64,000 bases of DNA from Lepisosteus oculatus (taxonomy: Eukaryota > Chordata > Actinopteri > Semionotiformes > Lepisosteidae): positions 74,630,284 through 74,694,283 of the forward strand of contig NC_090698.1 of NCBI RefSeq assembly GCF_040954835.1. Reading direction: 5' to 3'. The notes under the pieces are model-generated. The model was not told where the DNA came from, did no database searches, and saw nothing but the letters and a program-made list of their open reading frames with translations. Positions 49,401-58,238 of the stretch are shown here, in pieces (within the stretch, counting starts at the first letter, position 1; each line of letters opens with the position of its first letter). The position numbers and the translations under genes were made by a program.

Positions 49401-50707
49401 GGCTGCAGGGATCATCCCAGCGGGGGCCTGTTCCCTGTGTGGAGCACTGACGCCACCTGTAGGCCCGTGTGTGAATGGACGGTGTCCCCCCAGGTCGTGA
49501 AGCTGTGCCGTAAGTGCCTGGAGAAGCAAGAGCCGGTTTTGGGGGACACTCACATTTACCTGCTGCGGATTCTGAGTGTGATCTCTGAAGTCCTGTCCTA
49601 TCTGCAGTACTTTGAGGATGCAGCAGAATACGCACGCAGGATGGTGGACGGTTACCTGTGAGTACAGTCTCTGCATCTCCCATTACTGAATACACTGAGT
49701 CCATCATTACTGTAACACAGATTACTATAACACACTGAGTCCATCATTACTGTAACACAGATTACTATAACACACAGACCATCATTACTGTAACACACTG
49801 CAACACAGATTACTATAACACACTGAGTCCATCATTACCATTACACACTGTAACACCCAGATCATCATTACTGTAACACACTGCAACACAGATTACTATA
49901 ACACACTGAGTCCATCATTACTGTAACACACTGCAACACTGAGACCCAGATTACTATAACACACCGAGTCCATTACCATTACACACTGTAACACCCAGAT
50001 CATCATTACTGTAACACACTGCAACACAGATTACTATAACACTGAGTCCATTACTGTTACACACTGTAACACCCAGATTATCATTACTGTAACACACTGC
50101 AACACTGAGACCCAGATTACTATAACACACTGAGTCCATCATTACCGTTACGCCGTGCCAGTGCACCAAGTCCCTCAGCACAAAGGCGTTATGAGGCAGC
50201 AGCAGTAACTGCAGTGTCTCCATGCTGCCCCCTATCCTTTCTATTAACTAATATTTCTCACAGGAAGCTGTACCACCCCAACAACGCCCAGCTGGGCATG
50301 GCGACGATGCGAGCAGGGGTGACACACTGGCACGCAGGGCTGATTGAGGTGGGGCACAGCATGATCTGTAAGGCCTACGCCATCCTGCTGGTCACGCATG
50401 GCCCCACCCACCCCATCACCAAGGACCTGGAGGTAGGAGCCCGCCGTCCACACCCTGGCCTTGGGCACCTCCAGTATTTACTGCTCCTGCCCCGTCTCTG
50501 AAAGAGCCCCCTACACGCCCCCGAACTCACCCCTGCACCCTTCCTTTGCAGGCGATGCGCATGCAGACGGAGATGGAGCTGAGGATGTTCCAGCAGAACG
50601 AGTTCGTCTACTACAGCATGAGGGAGGCGGCGCTGAAGAACCAGCCCATGAAGATGATGGCCGAGCCCACGCAGGAGGCGCTCAAGATGATGTTCCGCAG
50701 GAAATAG
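34157..50707 (+). CDS. smyd1: SET and MYND domain protein 1, muscle lysine methyltransferase
   Basis: Ten exons: 34157-34278, 41732-41908, 44479-44692, 45088-45218, 46395-46433, 48143-48338, 48863-48955, 49494-49657, 50264-50432 and 50552-50707. They give 1461 nt, 486 aa (human 490). The split SET domain begins with the SAM-binding GKGRG at 11-15. The MYND zinc finger has C47, C50, C60, C63, C69, C73, H81 and C85. The SET core has NHDCWPN at 200-206 and the active-site-region Tyr247. Post-SET zinc ligands are C269, C271 and C274. A helical, TPR-like C-terminal domain follows ([19 protein letters not shown]). The family methylates histone H3 and acts in sarcomere assembly and heart and fast-muscle development with skNAC and Hsp90. 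All key residues are present. The introns carry several large minisatellites. Confidence 0.97.
34560..34740 (-). mobile_element. CR1/L2-type LINE 3' fragment
   Basis: gaagccagggtatcggctcc, cacaagcctgggcagcttgt and cccctgtcctcactggggtgtc parallel the inverted LINE debris at 25430 and 45950. It lies at the start of smyd1 intron 1. Confidence 0.5.
34780..35000. repeat. ~38-bp degenerate tandem repeat
   Basis: Five or six copies of gcagtgtgttcagtatctca with gtgtcagtgtgctgggct, in smyd1 intron 1. Confidence 0.8.
35140..36590 (+). mobile_element. 5S-rRNA-derived SINE with expanded 3' module
   Basis: Bases 35176-35229 align well with the 3' half of 5S rRNA, including the internal promoter: ctcaggagataagcag and agtactgggatgggagacc. 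Downstream comes a SINE body (ggcgctcttc, agtgtcctggaaaattccacc), then a section with ggtggggctgc present in about 16 tandem copies, and after the array a continuation (gttgcatcagtgggggatat). AT-rich sequence at 35470-35780 may be a separate insertion. The closest known type is SINE3/5S-SINE. Confidence 0.7.
35855..36525. repeat. 41-bp minisatellite, ~16 copies
   Basis: Very homogeneous units of ctgctggtgcagaatgatcc and ctgtgtgtctcccaggtggg. Only a few positions vary (cccgtgtg/cctgtgtg, ccgctgg/ctgctgg). A single copy of the same sequence sits in the truncated SINE at 40305-40350, which identifies the source. Confidence 0.95.
36600..39100. other. smyd1 intron 1 interior, nothing recognised
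   Basis: No exon, RNA gene or clear mobile element was recognised. A C-rich run is at 36687-36699. Open frames here lack domains. Confidence 0.45.
39105..39300 (+). mobile_element. CR1/L2-type LINE 3' fragment
   Basis: Encodes [26 protein letters not shown] after small corrections, the same RT C-terminal signature as at 24355. Confidence 0.6.
39897..39972. repeat. (TG)n followed by (GGGTGTT)n
   Basis: A TG run at about 39895-39911 passes into about eight perfect heptamers gggtgtt up to 39972. Four or more GGG tracts separated by 4-base loops fit a G-quadruplex motif. It lies in smyd1 intron 1. Confidence 0.9.
40285..40460 (+). mobile_element. truncated SINE 3' end
   Basis: Single-copy ctgctggtgcagaatggcct and tctcccaggtggggctgcac, then aggatacttttggatgaaag and gtgctgtataaatcaaggaat, a classic SINE tail. 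It shares its core with the element at 35140-36590. Confidence 0.65.
40814..40850. repeat. (GCAC)n microsatellite
   Basis: About nine tandem cacg/gcac tetramers in smyd1 intron 1. Confidence 0.95.
41909..44345. repeat. ~30-bp minisatellite of splice-donor units, ~80 copies
   Basis: This starts exactly at the smyd1 exon 2 splice donor: the exon ends catccg and the intron begins gtgagcccagggg. It fills almost all of intron 2. Each unit is gtgagcccaggggtacag plus a variable TG run (28-40 bp). Some units repeat even the exon-side bases (tccggtgagccc, for example at about 42057, 42229, 42925, 44170). The last ten or so units are more diverged. The 635-1002-codon minus-strand frames are artefacts. 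Confidence 0.97.
44745..44850 (-). mobile_element. inverted LINE tail with one copy of the 66-bp unit
   Basis: aagcttatggcatgaccagt and cagtgttgccaa are the inverted LINE tail. They are followed by a single copy of the sequence that is tandemly multiplied at 30400 and 59110 (gacaggagatcaca, attattattattgagagaca). It lies in smyd1 intron 3. Confidence 0.8.
45225..45645. repeat. ~27-30-bp minisatellite in smyd1 intron 4
   Basis: About fifteen units built on agacacactggacactacag with variable fillers (caccctac, cacaatac, tatcttac). It begins within ten bases of the exon 4 donor. Confidence 0.9.
45880..46070 (-). mobile_element. CR1/L2-type LINE fragment, inverted
   Basis: The minus strand reads [18 protein letters not shown] followed by W and D-rich remnants, the familiar RT end. 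In smyd1 intron 4. Confidence 0.6.
46505..46800. repeat. 42-bp minisatellite, ~7 copies
   Basis: Units of gagctcagagctcctgacca and ctgtccagtatctcccacagat, with a few t/c changes. Each copy contains a pyrimidine-rich tract ending in acag. In smyd1 intron 5. Confidence 0.95.
47590..47830 (-). mobile_element. CR1/L2-type LINE fragment, inverted
   Basis: catccagccaaagtatcagc, cttcaacaacatgaaagttc and gtccctcctgtttacatttt resemble the inverted LINE piece at 25440-25620. In smyd1 intron 5. Confidence 0.5.
48345..48560. repeat. short tandem repeat in smyd1 intron 6
   Basis: Four copies of acactacaaccccaaaaact with acagcctctctcagacttgt, about 40 bp, decaying rightwards. It begins directly after the exon 6 donor. 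Confidence 0.8.
49680..50150. repeat. degenerate tandem repeat filling smyd1 intron 8
   Basis: Irregular 20-50-bp units combining gagtccatcattactgtaac, acactgcaacacag and attactataacacac. It begins near the exon 8 donor and occupies most of the intron. Confidence 0.85.
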
Positions 50708-50885
50708 TCCCTCCCCCCCCATGCCCAGCCAGGGCTGACCTCCTTCACACCTCCAGGCCCGCTGGACCAGAAGCCCACAGCCGCACCGTGACGCTCTGGC
50801 CAGGCTAGAGGACGAGACCTGCGCCCTGCGAGCCAGAGCCTGTGCTCCAGCCCCGAGGGCTGGCTGCTGTCACGTTCCTGCTTGA

Positions 50886-50891
50886 AATAAA
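50886..50891 (+). terminator. smyd1 polyadenylation signal
   Basis: aataaa 179 bases after the smyd1 stop, followed by a GT-rich element (cctgtggtgtgtgg). Confidence 0.8.
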
Positions 50892-50894
50892 GAT

Positions 50895-51430
50895 GGTTCT
50901 CACTTGCCTGTGGTGTGTGGAGTCTCTTCCTGGCAGCAGCCTGTGCCCTCATGCTGGCAGCGCTGACCTGAACCCTGGGCTTCTTGCAGAGTCGCTAGAG
51001 AGCCGCAGCTTTAATCCCCCCCCATCATGTCTGTGTCAAGACACCTGCTTTTCTGTGCTTCAAGGGGCTCCTGCCTGGAGTGTCTCATTAATTAAAACAC
51101 TGGACTAATTCCACATCACCCTAGTGTCCCCAACATTGGCCCTGGGACATCCTGTCCCCCTGCGTCCCCCCACTGGACCTGGAGCATTTAACCTGGCAGG
51201 ATATTTCCTCGGACTCTGGTGCCCTGCCTTTGTCCTCCTGTTCTGAAGTGACACCCTGCTGGACACCCCTGTGTGGAGACGGGAAGGGGGCAGTGAGACA
51301 GACTGGCGCAGGAGGGAAGCACGTTCCCCCTCTGCCACTGCTGCCCCGGCACAGCGTGTGGCCCCAGGCAGGGCAGCCTGCTGCTCTCGCCGCCCACTCA
51401 AGAAACAGACACAGCCAGCTGATCGCTCTC
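50895..51430. other. smyd1-fabp1 tail-to-tail spacer
   Basis: A short convergent spacer between the two poly(A) signals. No gene or clear repeat was recognised. Confidence 0.5.
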
Positions 51431-51434
51431 GTGC

Positions 51435-51440
51435 TTTATT
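51435..51440 (-). terminator. fabp1 polyadenylation signal
   Basis: tttatt on the plus strand (AATAAA on the minus), only about 18 bases beyond the fabp1 stop codon, so the 3' UTR is very short. Confidence 0.7.
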
Positions 51441-51457
51441 GACACGCCCACTCGGCT

Positions 51458-54400
51458 CTAAATGCGCTTGCTTATCCTTTTGTACACAATGCCTCCGAGG
51501 GTCATGGTCTGAAAGACAAAGAGAGAAGAGATCAGGGGGCGCTGGTACACAATATCCCCTTGTGTGTCACACTTGAGAAAGAGGAGAACTTTGCAGAGAC
51601 AGGACGGAGGGGGTTCCTAAGGGACCTGGGCCTGTGCAGGCTGTCAGAATGTGGACCGATGTCCCTCACAGGCTAGGGCTGCCTCAGGACAGCAGCGGAC
51701 AACAGCGCACGCCCAGCCCGGGAGAGCCTGGAGTCCTCTGGGCTTCCAGGCCAACAGAACCCAGGGTCCACCTCCTCAGACCTGTAGCACTGATGACAGA
51801 TCTGGGTCTCCAAGAACATGGCTGGAAACAATTCCAGCTCTGTGTAACAGTGCTGGACACACTGCCCAGGCACACAGAGAGATCAGCTCTCCAGTGGAAC
51901 CAGTCACCACTCAAGAGAAACCTAGTCAAGCCGATACTCACATTGATGATCTGGTCTCCACACAGCTCTGTGACCGAATTGATCCCGTTCAGACACACCT
52001 TGAGCTTGTTCCCTCCCTCCATCGTCACCACAGCCTGGGGAGCAGAGGACAGGACAGCGAACACGTCACCAATCGCACGTTTACGGCACAAGTTTGTTCA
52101 ACTCTGCCAACGTCATTTATAATGACAGCAGAATCAGTGTCCCAATCTTTACTCTGTATTCTCTTTAAATCATAAGGTTAAGACCCAAGGTGCTTAAATT
52201 GGTCACTTTAAGCCTGAACCAGGACAGCTTAACAGAACTGTTCTCCCAAGCTCTGAAATCGCCTTTTAAAGAAACCCACCAGGCTTTGTGCATCAATGGC
52301 ACAAACTGATAAACCACGCTGGGTTCCTTCGGGCTGGGTGTGGATTTCTGCCGTCAGCCTCTTCCAGATCTGGGCATCTCTTGGCCACTAGCCTGTAGTT
52401 CTGCTTAAAGCAGCTGAATACAGTACAGCTTAAGAAACCAAAGAGAGGTTTTCAGAAGGAGAACAATCGTTCGGTCCCATGGTCAGCAGCTCATTTGGCA
52501 TTTACCCAGCGGATAAAGAGGCTGAGCCCATTTCTGAGCAGCGCTTGGGAGTGAAGGGAGCCTTTGTTCCGAGAATAAGCCCTTTTCCAAAGGTCGGGTG
52601 CTACAGAGGTCTTAACCCAGTGAAGCCGGCGGAGCGGCACTGTCTCCCCCTGCTGGCGGGAAGCGGTGCTGACCTTGACCTTCTCGCCCGTGGGCGTCTG
52701 CAGCTCGCTCTCCTGGCCCAGAGTGAACTGGTTCACCAGCACCTTGCTGCCTGTGGTCACCGTCACCTTGAAGGAGTCGCCGCTCTGCTCGATCTCCGAG
52801 ACGCTCCGGATGTCCTTGCCCTTCTGGACCAGCTCGTCCGGGAGCCCTGGGATTAGGGACAGTCCGGGGCTCAGAAGCAGATCAGCAGAAGGATTAAAAG
52901 TTCTCTCAGCGGCTGAAAACAGATCATCCCGTGGCAAGGCGACGAGCCGGTCCGGTCCGGTCCGGAGCTCTCGGATCACGCTGAAACACACCCACCCACC
53001 CGGTCGCGGGGGGCCGGAGCCTGTCAGTGGGCACAAGGCAGGGTGCACCCCGAACCCAGGGCAGACTGACGCCCACCTACACACACTCACACCAGGGCCA
53101 TCTTCCCAAGAGGACAACCAACCTGCCAGCTTGTCTTTGGACTGTGGAAGGAAACCCACACAAACACAGGGAGAACATGCAGACTCCACACAGACAGCAC
53201 CCCAGGAACTGATCCCAGGGCCCCAGCGCTGCGAGGCAGACATGCTGATCAACCCACCAACCGGGGACAAGCTGGAGATCCGGAGATCCGTCGCCATGGA
53301 CAAAGGTTCGCAGACGAGCAGTGGGTGATCGTGCAGACGGCACTCCAGGCTAGTAACTGGCTTGGAGTACAGTAACCCGCGACTGCCCCCAGGTGCGGAC
53401 TAAACTCCTCTGCCGCCAGGGAGCAACACCCCTCGGCTCGGTGAGCGACTGCTCTTCAGCGACCCTGCTGCACCAGAGGACGGCTTCTCCCCTCCGCACG
53501 GCGGTGGGATCGGAGCGGAGCAATTCACCGGTCGGTGAACCAAATCAAAGCACCAAGCATTTCAGACCGAGCAGGAGAGTTTAAAGTACAAACTAAAAGA
53601 TTCAAAATACGTAAACTCAAAGCCCAGACCGACCTCTTATTATAAGTCAAAACCGAGAAGGGGTTTGAAGACATTTCGAGCATTTGGCAGACATTTCAAA
53701 TTGCAATTTAACAAAAGCAATTCCAGATAAAAATGTTCTTAAACTGACACTGCAAGGTCTCTAAAACTCCCCCTTCGTTTCCCGAGCCAGACTTCACTGT
53801 CTCAGGAGCAGCCTTGCATCCGCAGACAGGGTCCGGACCGGACCGTGGTTCCGCGACTCGGACTCGGGAGTCCGGATCAGCCTGAGGGGCGATTCTCCGA
53901 AACAGGGCTGGAGTTGCGCGCAGTATCGTGCACCCCGACCCATGTGAGCGCTAGCGAGGCTTATTAAGAGTAGAAACTGTGCTCGTTTCAAACTTTAGGA
54001 GTTACAAACGCATTAAACTTTTGTTGTCCTCTACTGCCAAGGTCTACCCAATGTACTGCGAATGCCTGTATACAAACCTGCACCACAAGGCTGTATAGCG
54101 TGCACCGAGGGGCTCACAGAGCCCTTATACAGACTATACAGTAGCTTATAAACAACCCTGACTGACTATAGCGTGCACAATCAATCAATCAAGGTTTATT
54201 TATTAAATGCACAACAGCGTACTGTACAGCGGTGTTTGTCGGCAATGAAACGCTTTTTTCCGCAAGCTCGCAAGGAGAGATAGGACAGGAGCTGACAGAA
54301 TTAAGGTCACAGAGTAGAATACAACAATTTATACAATTTACACCGCGGCCGACCCTATTACAACAAATTACACAATTTACAAGATTTACGCAATGAATGA

Positions 54401-54883
54401 CATAACGAGATATGGTGGGGATTGGAGGTGTCGGGGAAAGAAAAAAAACGCAGGTGCATCTTATCAGTTTCAAGTGGACTGACTATTTACCAGTGGTCGT
54501 TTGGGTAACTGCTGGTGCCTGTCGTGGTTGGCTGTTTATCAGTCTTAAAAGCAATTCTGAAATCTTTTGGTCTTTGTCTCGATGCTTCGGTATCGTTTTC
54601 CAGACGAGCACCGAGGAGCTCACAGAGACCTCATACTGACTACACAGTAACTTACACACAAACCCGACAGAATAGCTGTTATACTCGCACGCAGAACACA
54701 CCTAAACAACTAAACAACCTGCGGCATCGCCTGAAGCTGCGCGAACCGGCTGCCCAGATTAATAAAGGGTGCAAGCGGAGAACCGAGCCGGCCCAGCCTG
54801 GTCAGCCCGCACTCACCGATCGCCTTCATGAAGGGCTCGAAGTTCTCATGAGACACCAGCTCGTATTTCCCGGTGAACGCCAT
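51458..54883 (-). CDS. fabp1: liver-type fatty acid-binding protein
   Basis: Four minus-strand exons, 54883-54817, 52846-52674, 52034-51942 and 51508-51458 (67, 173, 93 and 51 nt), the universal FABP gene layout, encode 127 aa as in human FABP1. This is a cytosolic ten-stranded beta-barrel that binds and carries long-chain fatty acids, acyl-CoAs and bile acids in liver and intestine. The N-terminal FABP signature [19 protein letters not shown] is at 5-23. Ligand contacts Ser39, Asn111, Arg122 and Ser124 are all at human positions, and the ending KRISKRI is typical of FABP1. Fish may carry more than one fabp1 copy; only one is visible here. Intron 1 contains an interspersed repeat at 53025-53260. 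Confidence 0.97.
53025..53260 (+). mobile_element. dispersed fish repeat, fabp1 intron 1
   Basis: Carries the sequence aaggcagggtgcacc, tttggactgtggaaggaaac, ggagaacatgcagactccac and cagggccccagcgctgcgag, the recognisable block of a very abundant fish interspersed repeat. Related fragments lie at 16366, 56155 and (inverted) 1775. Confidence 0.7.
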
Positions 54884-54923
54884 CGCTGCGGTCGGGCGGC
54901 GGGAGCGCGCAGGGACCGGGTGG

Positions 54924-54929
54924 TTTATA
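54924..54929 (-). promoter_or_regulatory. fabp1 TATA box
   Basis: tttata on the plus strand gives TATAAA on the minus, 41 bases upstream of the fabp1 ATG. A start site about 30 bases downstream leaves a 5' UTR of only 10-15 bases. Confidence 0.7.
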
Positions 54930-55139
54930 GGGCGGGGGGGCGGCGCGCCGGGGCGGTCGGATGACCTCAGGCCCGCTGAGGACCGCGGCAGGCCCACCTC
55001 TAGCCCTGATCAGATAAGATAAGGGCCAAGGAGTGGAGCCTCTCAGCGCTGGTGTCGGCAGCTCCGGGACTTAAAGGATCTCGCTGTCTGCTGTTTTCGG
55101 AATTACATCAAAACACAGCGATCATGGGGATACACCAGT

Positions 55140-55525
55140 CTGATTGGGGTACAGCCCTATATAAACTCCTGTGGTACACTATATAAACTCCTGTACTACA
55201 CTACACAGACTCCTGTACTACACTATATCAACTCCTGTAATACAGTTTATAGACTCCTGTACTACACTATATTAACTCATGTAATACAGTTTATAGACTC
55301 CTGTACTACACTATATAAACTCCTGTACTACAGTTTATAGACTCCTGCACTACACTACACAGACTCCTGTACTACACTACACAGACTCCTGTCCTACAGT
55401 TTATAGACTCCTGTACTACACTATATCAACTCCTGTACTACAGTTTATGGACTCCTGTACTACACTACACAGACTCCTGTACTACAGTTTATAGACTTCT
55501 CTATTGCACTGCAGTATACTGTATA
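55140..55525. repeat. ~22-bp minisatellite, AT-rich
   Basis: About seventeen units of actcctgtactacac alternating with tatataa, tacacag and agtttatag. It is about 0.25 kb upstream of the fabp1 start. The tatataaactcc variants resemble TATA elements. Confidence 0.9.
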
Positions 55526-56154
55526 CCCCATGCATTGCACCATGTAAACCCTTTAAGTATTTAATAACAAAATTGCATAACCTTTTTTAGAATTCAGTTT
55601 TTAATTTTTTTTTAATCCAGAGCACAATTTGTTTCAAGTTGTTAGGAATGATAAAACATATGGACGAAAAGTCAGAGCAGTGTCTGAATTGTCAGTGCTG
55701 TGCAGTGGGAGAGTAAAGGTTTCTCTGCTGTACAGAGCTGGGGCTGTGGAGGTCTAGGCTGTCCAATGTGCGCAGAGACACCTGATAACTCGCACTGTTA
55801 CAGAAGTTACAAAAGTCACAGACAGCAAGAGTTCTGCAGTCAAAGCAAAGATCAGTGTGACCACAGGTTACCTGCTGGGCTGTTATCAGTGCAGGGAGTC
55901 ACCAGGTACAGGGTGTGTCTGAGCGAAGGTGTGTGTGTTTTAGCATCACTCATGCAGCGCAAATAGCACAAACTGTGAGAAAACGTCCCCAGAAATAACA
56001 GTAGCTCCTGACATACAGGTGATGTAAGGATGTCATATTTTCTTAGAAATCAGAAGGCATCTTCTTTAAATCCAAAGGAGCCTAAACAATTTGTTTCTGG
56101 TCTGTTTTCACCTCATGTGGAGCTACTTGAATAGAAAGCGAACCAGAAAGAGAA

Positions 56155-56280
56155 TTTGATTGAAACCCACGCAAACACAGGGAGAGCAGATGAACTCCAG
56201 AGAGAAAACGCCCCAGGTCTAGGACTGAGCCCAGGGCCCCAGCACTGCGAGACAGCATTGCTGCCCATAAATTCAGTCCA
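56155..56280 (+). mobile_element. dispersed fish repeat fragment
   Basis: gaaacccacgcaaacacagg, gagcccagggccccagcact and gcgagacagcattgctgccc match the block at 53140-53245. Confidence 0.65.
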
Positions 56281-56899
56281 CCTGGCCTGCAGCAGCACAG
56301 ATAAACAGACACACACAGTGATGTGTCTGTGTCCCAACAGGAGTTCAGACGTGTCTCCAGGGAGCAGAGTCCAGACTGACTCACTCCTGTTACTTGTGAC
56401 CCTAATACTGTAAATGTGATACAAGAGATGCTCATCAGAAAGGCTTAATGTGTCTGAGTTTATTGGTCATGATCAGATTTCTGTATGTAAGAAGAAAAAC
56501 GAGCAAGAAGTGAATCATTTACAAGACTGGCGCCTCTGAGGAACGGACACAGAGCACAGTATCACAGCCGAGAAAACCAGTGAAACATCAGCCCTCGATA
56601 CAGACAGATGCAGGGTTTTGGTAGGGTTCAGGTAGACAAAATAACTGTAAATACAAAGTGAGAAATATTGAGCTAGAAGATGATACAGTTCTTGTGAAAA
56701 AGACCTGGGTGACTATGTCGACACATCGCTTAGCCTGCGTCTCCCAGGCAATGTGGGAAGCAATAAAAATACCAGGATATCTAGTGAAAAGTGAGGGAAC
56801 CCTAGGGAAAAGATTTAAATCAAAGCTGGTCGTGTCGAAGATGTCAGGCTGCATTTAGAATGGTGTGTACAATGATCAGAAGAGGGAGAGACTGAGGTT

Positions 56900-57244
56900 C
56901 CCGCTCTGCTGTCAGAGCTGGCCGTGTGTCTGCGTGTCGGCAGCAGAGGGCGCTGTCCGGCAGGCAGCGGGTTCCCTCGCCCCGTGCCCCGTGCCCCGTG
57001 CCCTGTGGGCGGAGTGTGTGGAAGAGCAGGCGTGGACTCTGCCCCGAGACCCGCTCCGGGACCCGGGCCGCCCACTGCGCCGTGTCCAGCGCTCGGCTCG
57101 GCCGAAGTGACCGCGGTGCGGACGGCAGGACACGCAGTCTCGCTGGTGACGCCAGTCCTAATAATAGCCGCGGTCTGTAACAGGCTGAAGCTGCATTCGC
57201 AGTGCTGTGCGTAGAAAGTCCACAGTAACCGCAGCGACGAGCCT
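56900..57244 (+). promoter_or_regulatory. thnsl2 CpG promoter and noncoding exon 1
   Basis: CpG-dense sequence ends in a perfect splice donor (gagcct then gtaagt) with the exon end at 57244. The thnsl2 start codon at 58239 lies six bases after an acceptor (gctggcag), which requires an upstream noncoding exon. This is the best candidate. Confidence 0.5.
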
Positions 57245-57299
57245 GTAAGTGCGGACTGTGTGCCTTCTTGCGTGTGAGAAAACTCTACAGATACCGTTT

Positions 57300-57900
57300 C
57301 TCTGTGTGAAGTGTGTGTGTCAGGTCAGTGTATTTCTCTTGTGAAGTGTGTGTGTCAGGTCAGTGTATTTCTCTTGTGAAGTGTGTGTGTCTGGTCAGTG
57401 TATTTCTCTTGTGAAGTGTGTGTGTCAGGTCAGTGTATTTCTCTTGTGAAGTGTGTGTGTCTGGTCAGTGTATTTCTCTTGTGAAGTGTGTGTGTCAGGT
57501 CAGTGTATTTCTCTTGTGAAGTGTGTGTGTCAGGTCAGTGTATTTCTCTTGTGAAGTGTGTGTGTCTGGTCAGTGTATTTCTCTTGTGAAGTGTGTGTGT
57601 CTGGTCAGTGTATTTCTCTTGTGAAGTGTGTGTGTCTGGTCAGTGTATTTCTCTTGTGAAGTGTGTGTGTCAGGTCAGTGTATTTCTCTTGTGAAGTGTG
57701 TGTGTCAGGTCAGTGTATTTCTCTTGTGAAGTGTGTGTGTCTGGTCAGTGTATTTCTCTTGTGAAGTGTGTGTGTCTGGTCAGTGTATTTCTCTTGTGAA
57801 GTGTGTGTGTCAGGTCAGTGTATTTCTCTTGTGAAGTGTGTGTGTCTGGTCAGTGTATTTCTCTTGTGAAGTGTGTGTGTCTGGTCAGTGTATTTCTCTG
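57300..57900 (+). repeat. 35-bp minisatellite, 17 copies, two variants
   Basis: Near-perfect units of gaagtgtgtgtgt, then caggtcag or ctggtcag, then tgtatttctcttgt. Eight copies are the 'caggtcag' type (units 1, 2, 4, 6, 7, 11, 12, 15) and nine the 'ctggtcag' type. It starts about 60 bases after the inferred thnsl2 exon 1 donor. Confidence 0.97.
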
Positions 57901-58230
57901 TGTTGTCTGGTGTGTCATGCATGTTGACCAGAGTGTTGTCCAGTATGTTATGTGTGTTGACCAGTGGGCAGTCCAGTTTGTAATGTGTGTTGACTAGTGT
58001 GTAATGTGTGTTTTCTATTGTGTGCATATTGACCAGAGTGACCAGTGTGTCCTGCGTGTTGGCCAGTGTGTTATGTGTGTTGGCCAGTATGTTGTCCAGT
58101 GTGTTGTGTGTGTTGTCCAGTATGCTGTCTGTGTTGTCCACTGCGTCCGGTGTGTTGACCAGTGTGTTGTCCAGTATGCTCTGTGTGTTGTCCAGTGTGT
58201 CCTACATGTTGACCAGTGTGTCCTGTGCTG
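57900..58230 (+). repeat. degenerate TG-rich tandem repeat
   Basis: Irregular copies of gtgtgttgaccagtgtg and gttgtccagtatg. It runs up to the acceptor of the first thnsl2 coding exon, so intron 1 is almost entirely tandem repeat. Confidence 0.85.
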
Positions 58231-58238
58231 GCAGGACC

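Larger units (their letters stand above)
54935..57095. other. fabp1-thnsl2 head-to-head spacer
   Basis: Contains the 55140-55525 minisatellite and a dispersed-repeat piece at 56155-56280, but no gene that I recognise. Regulatory sequence for fabp1 and thnsl2 would be expected at its two ends. Confidence 0.5.
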
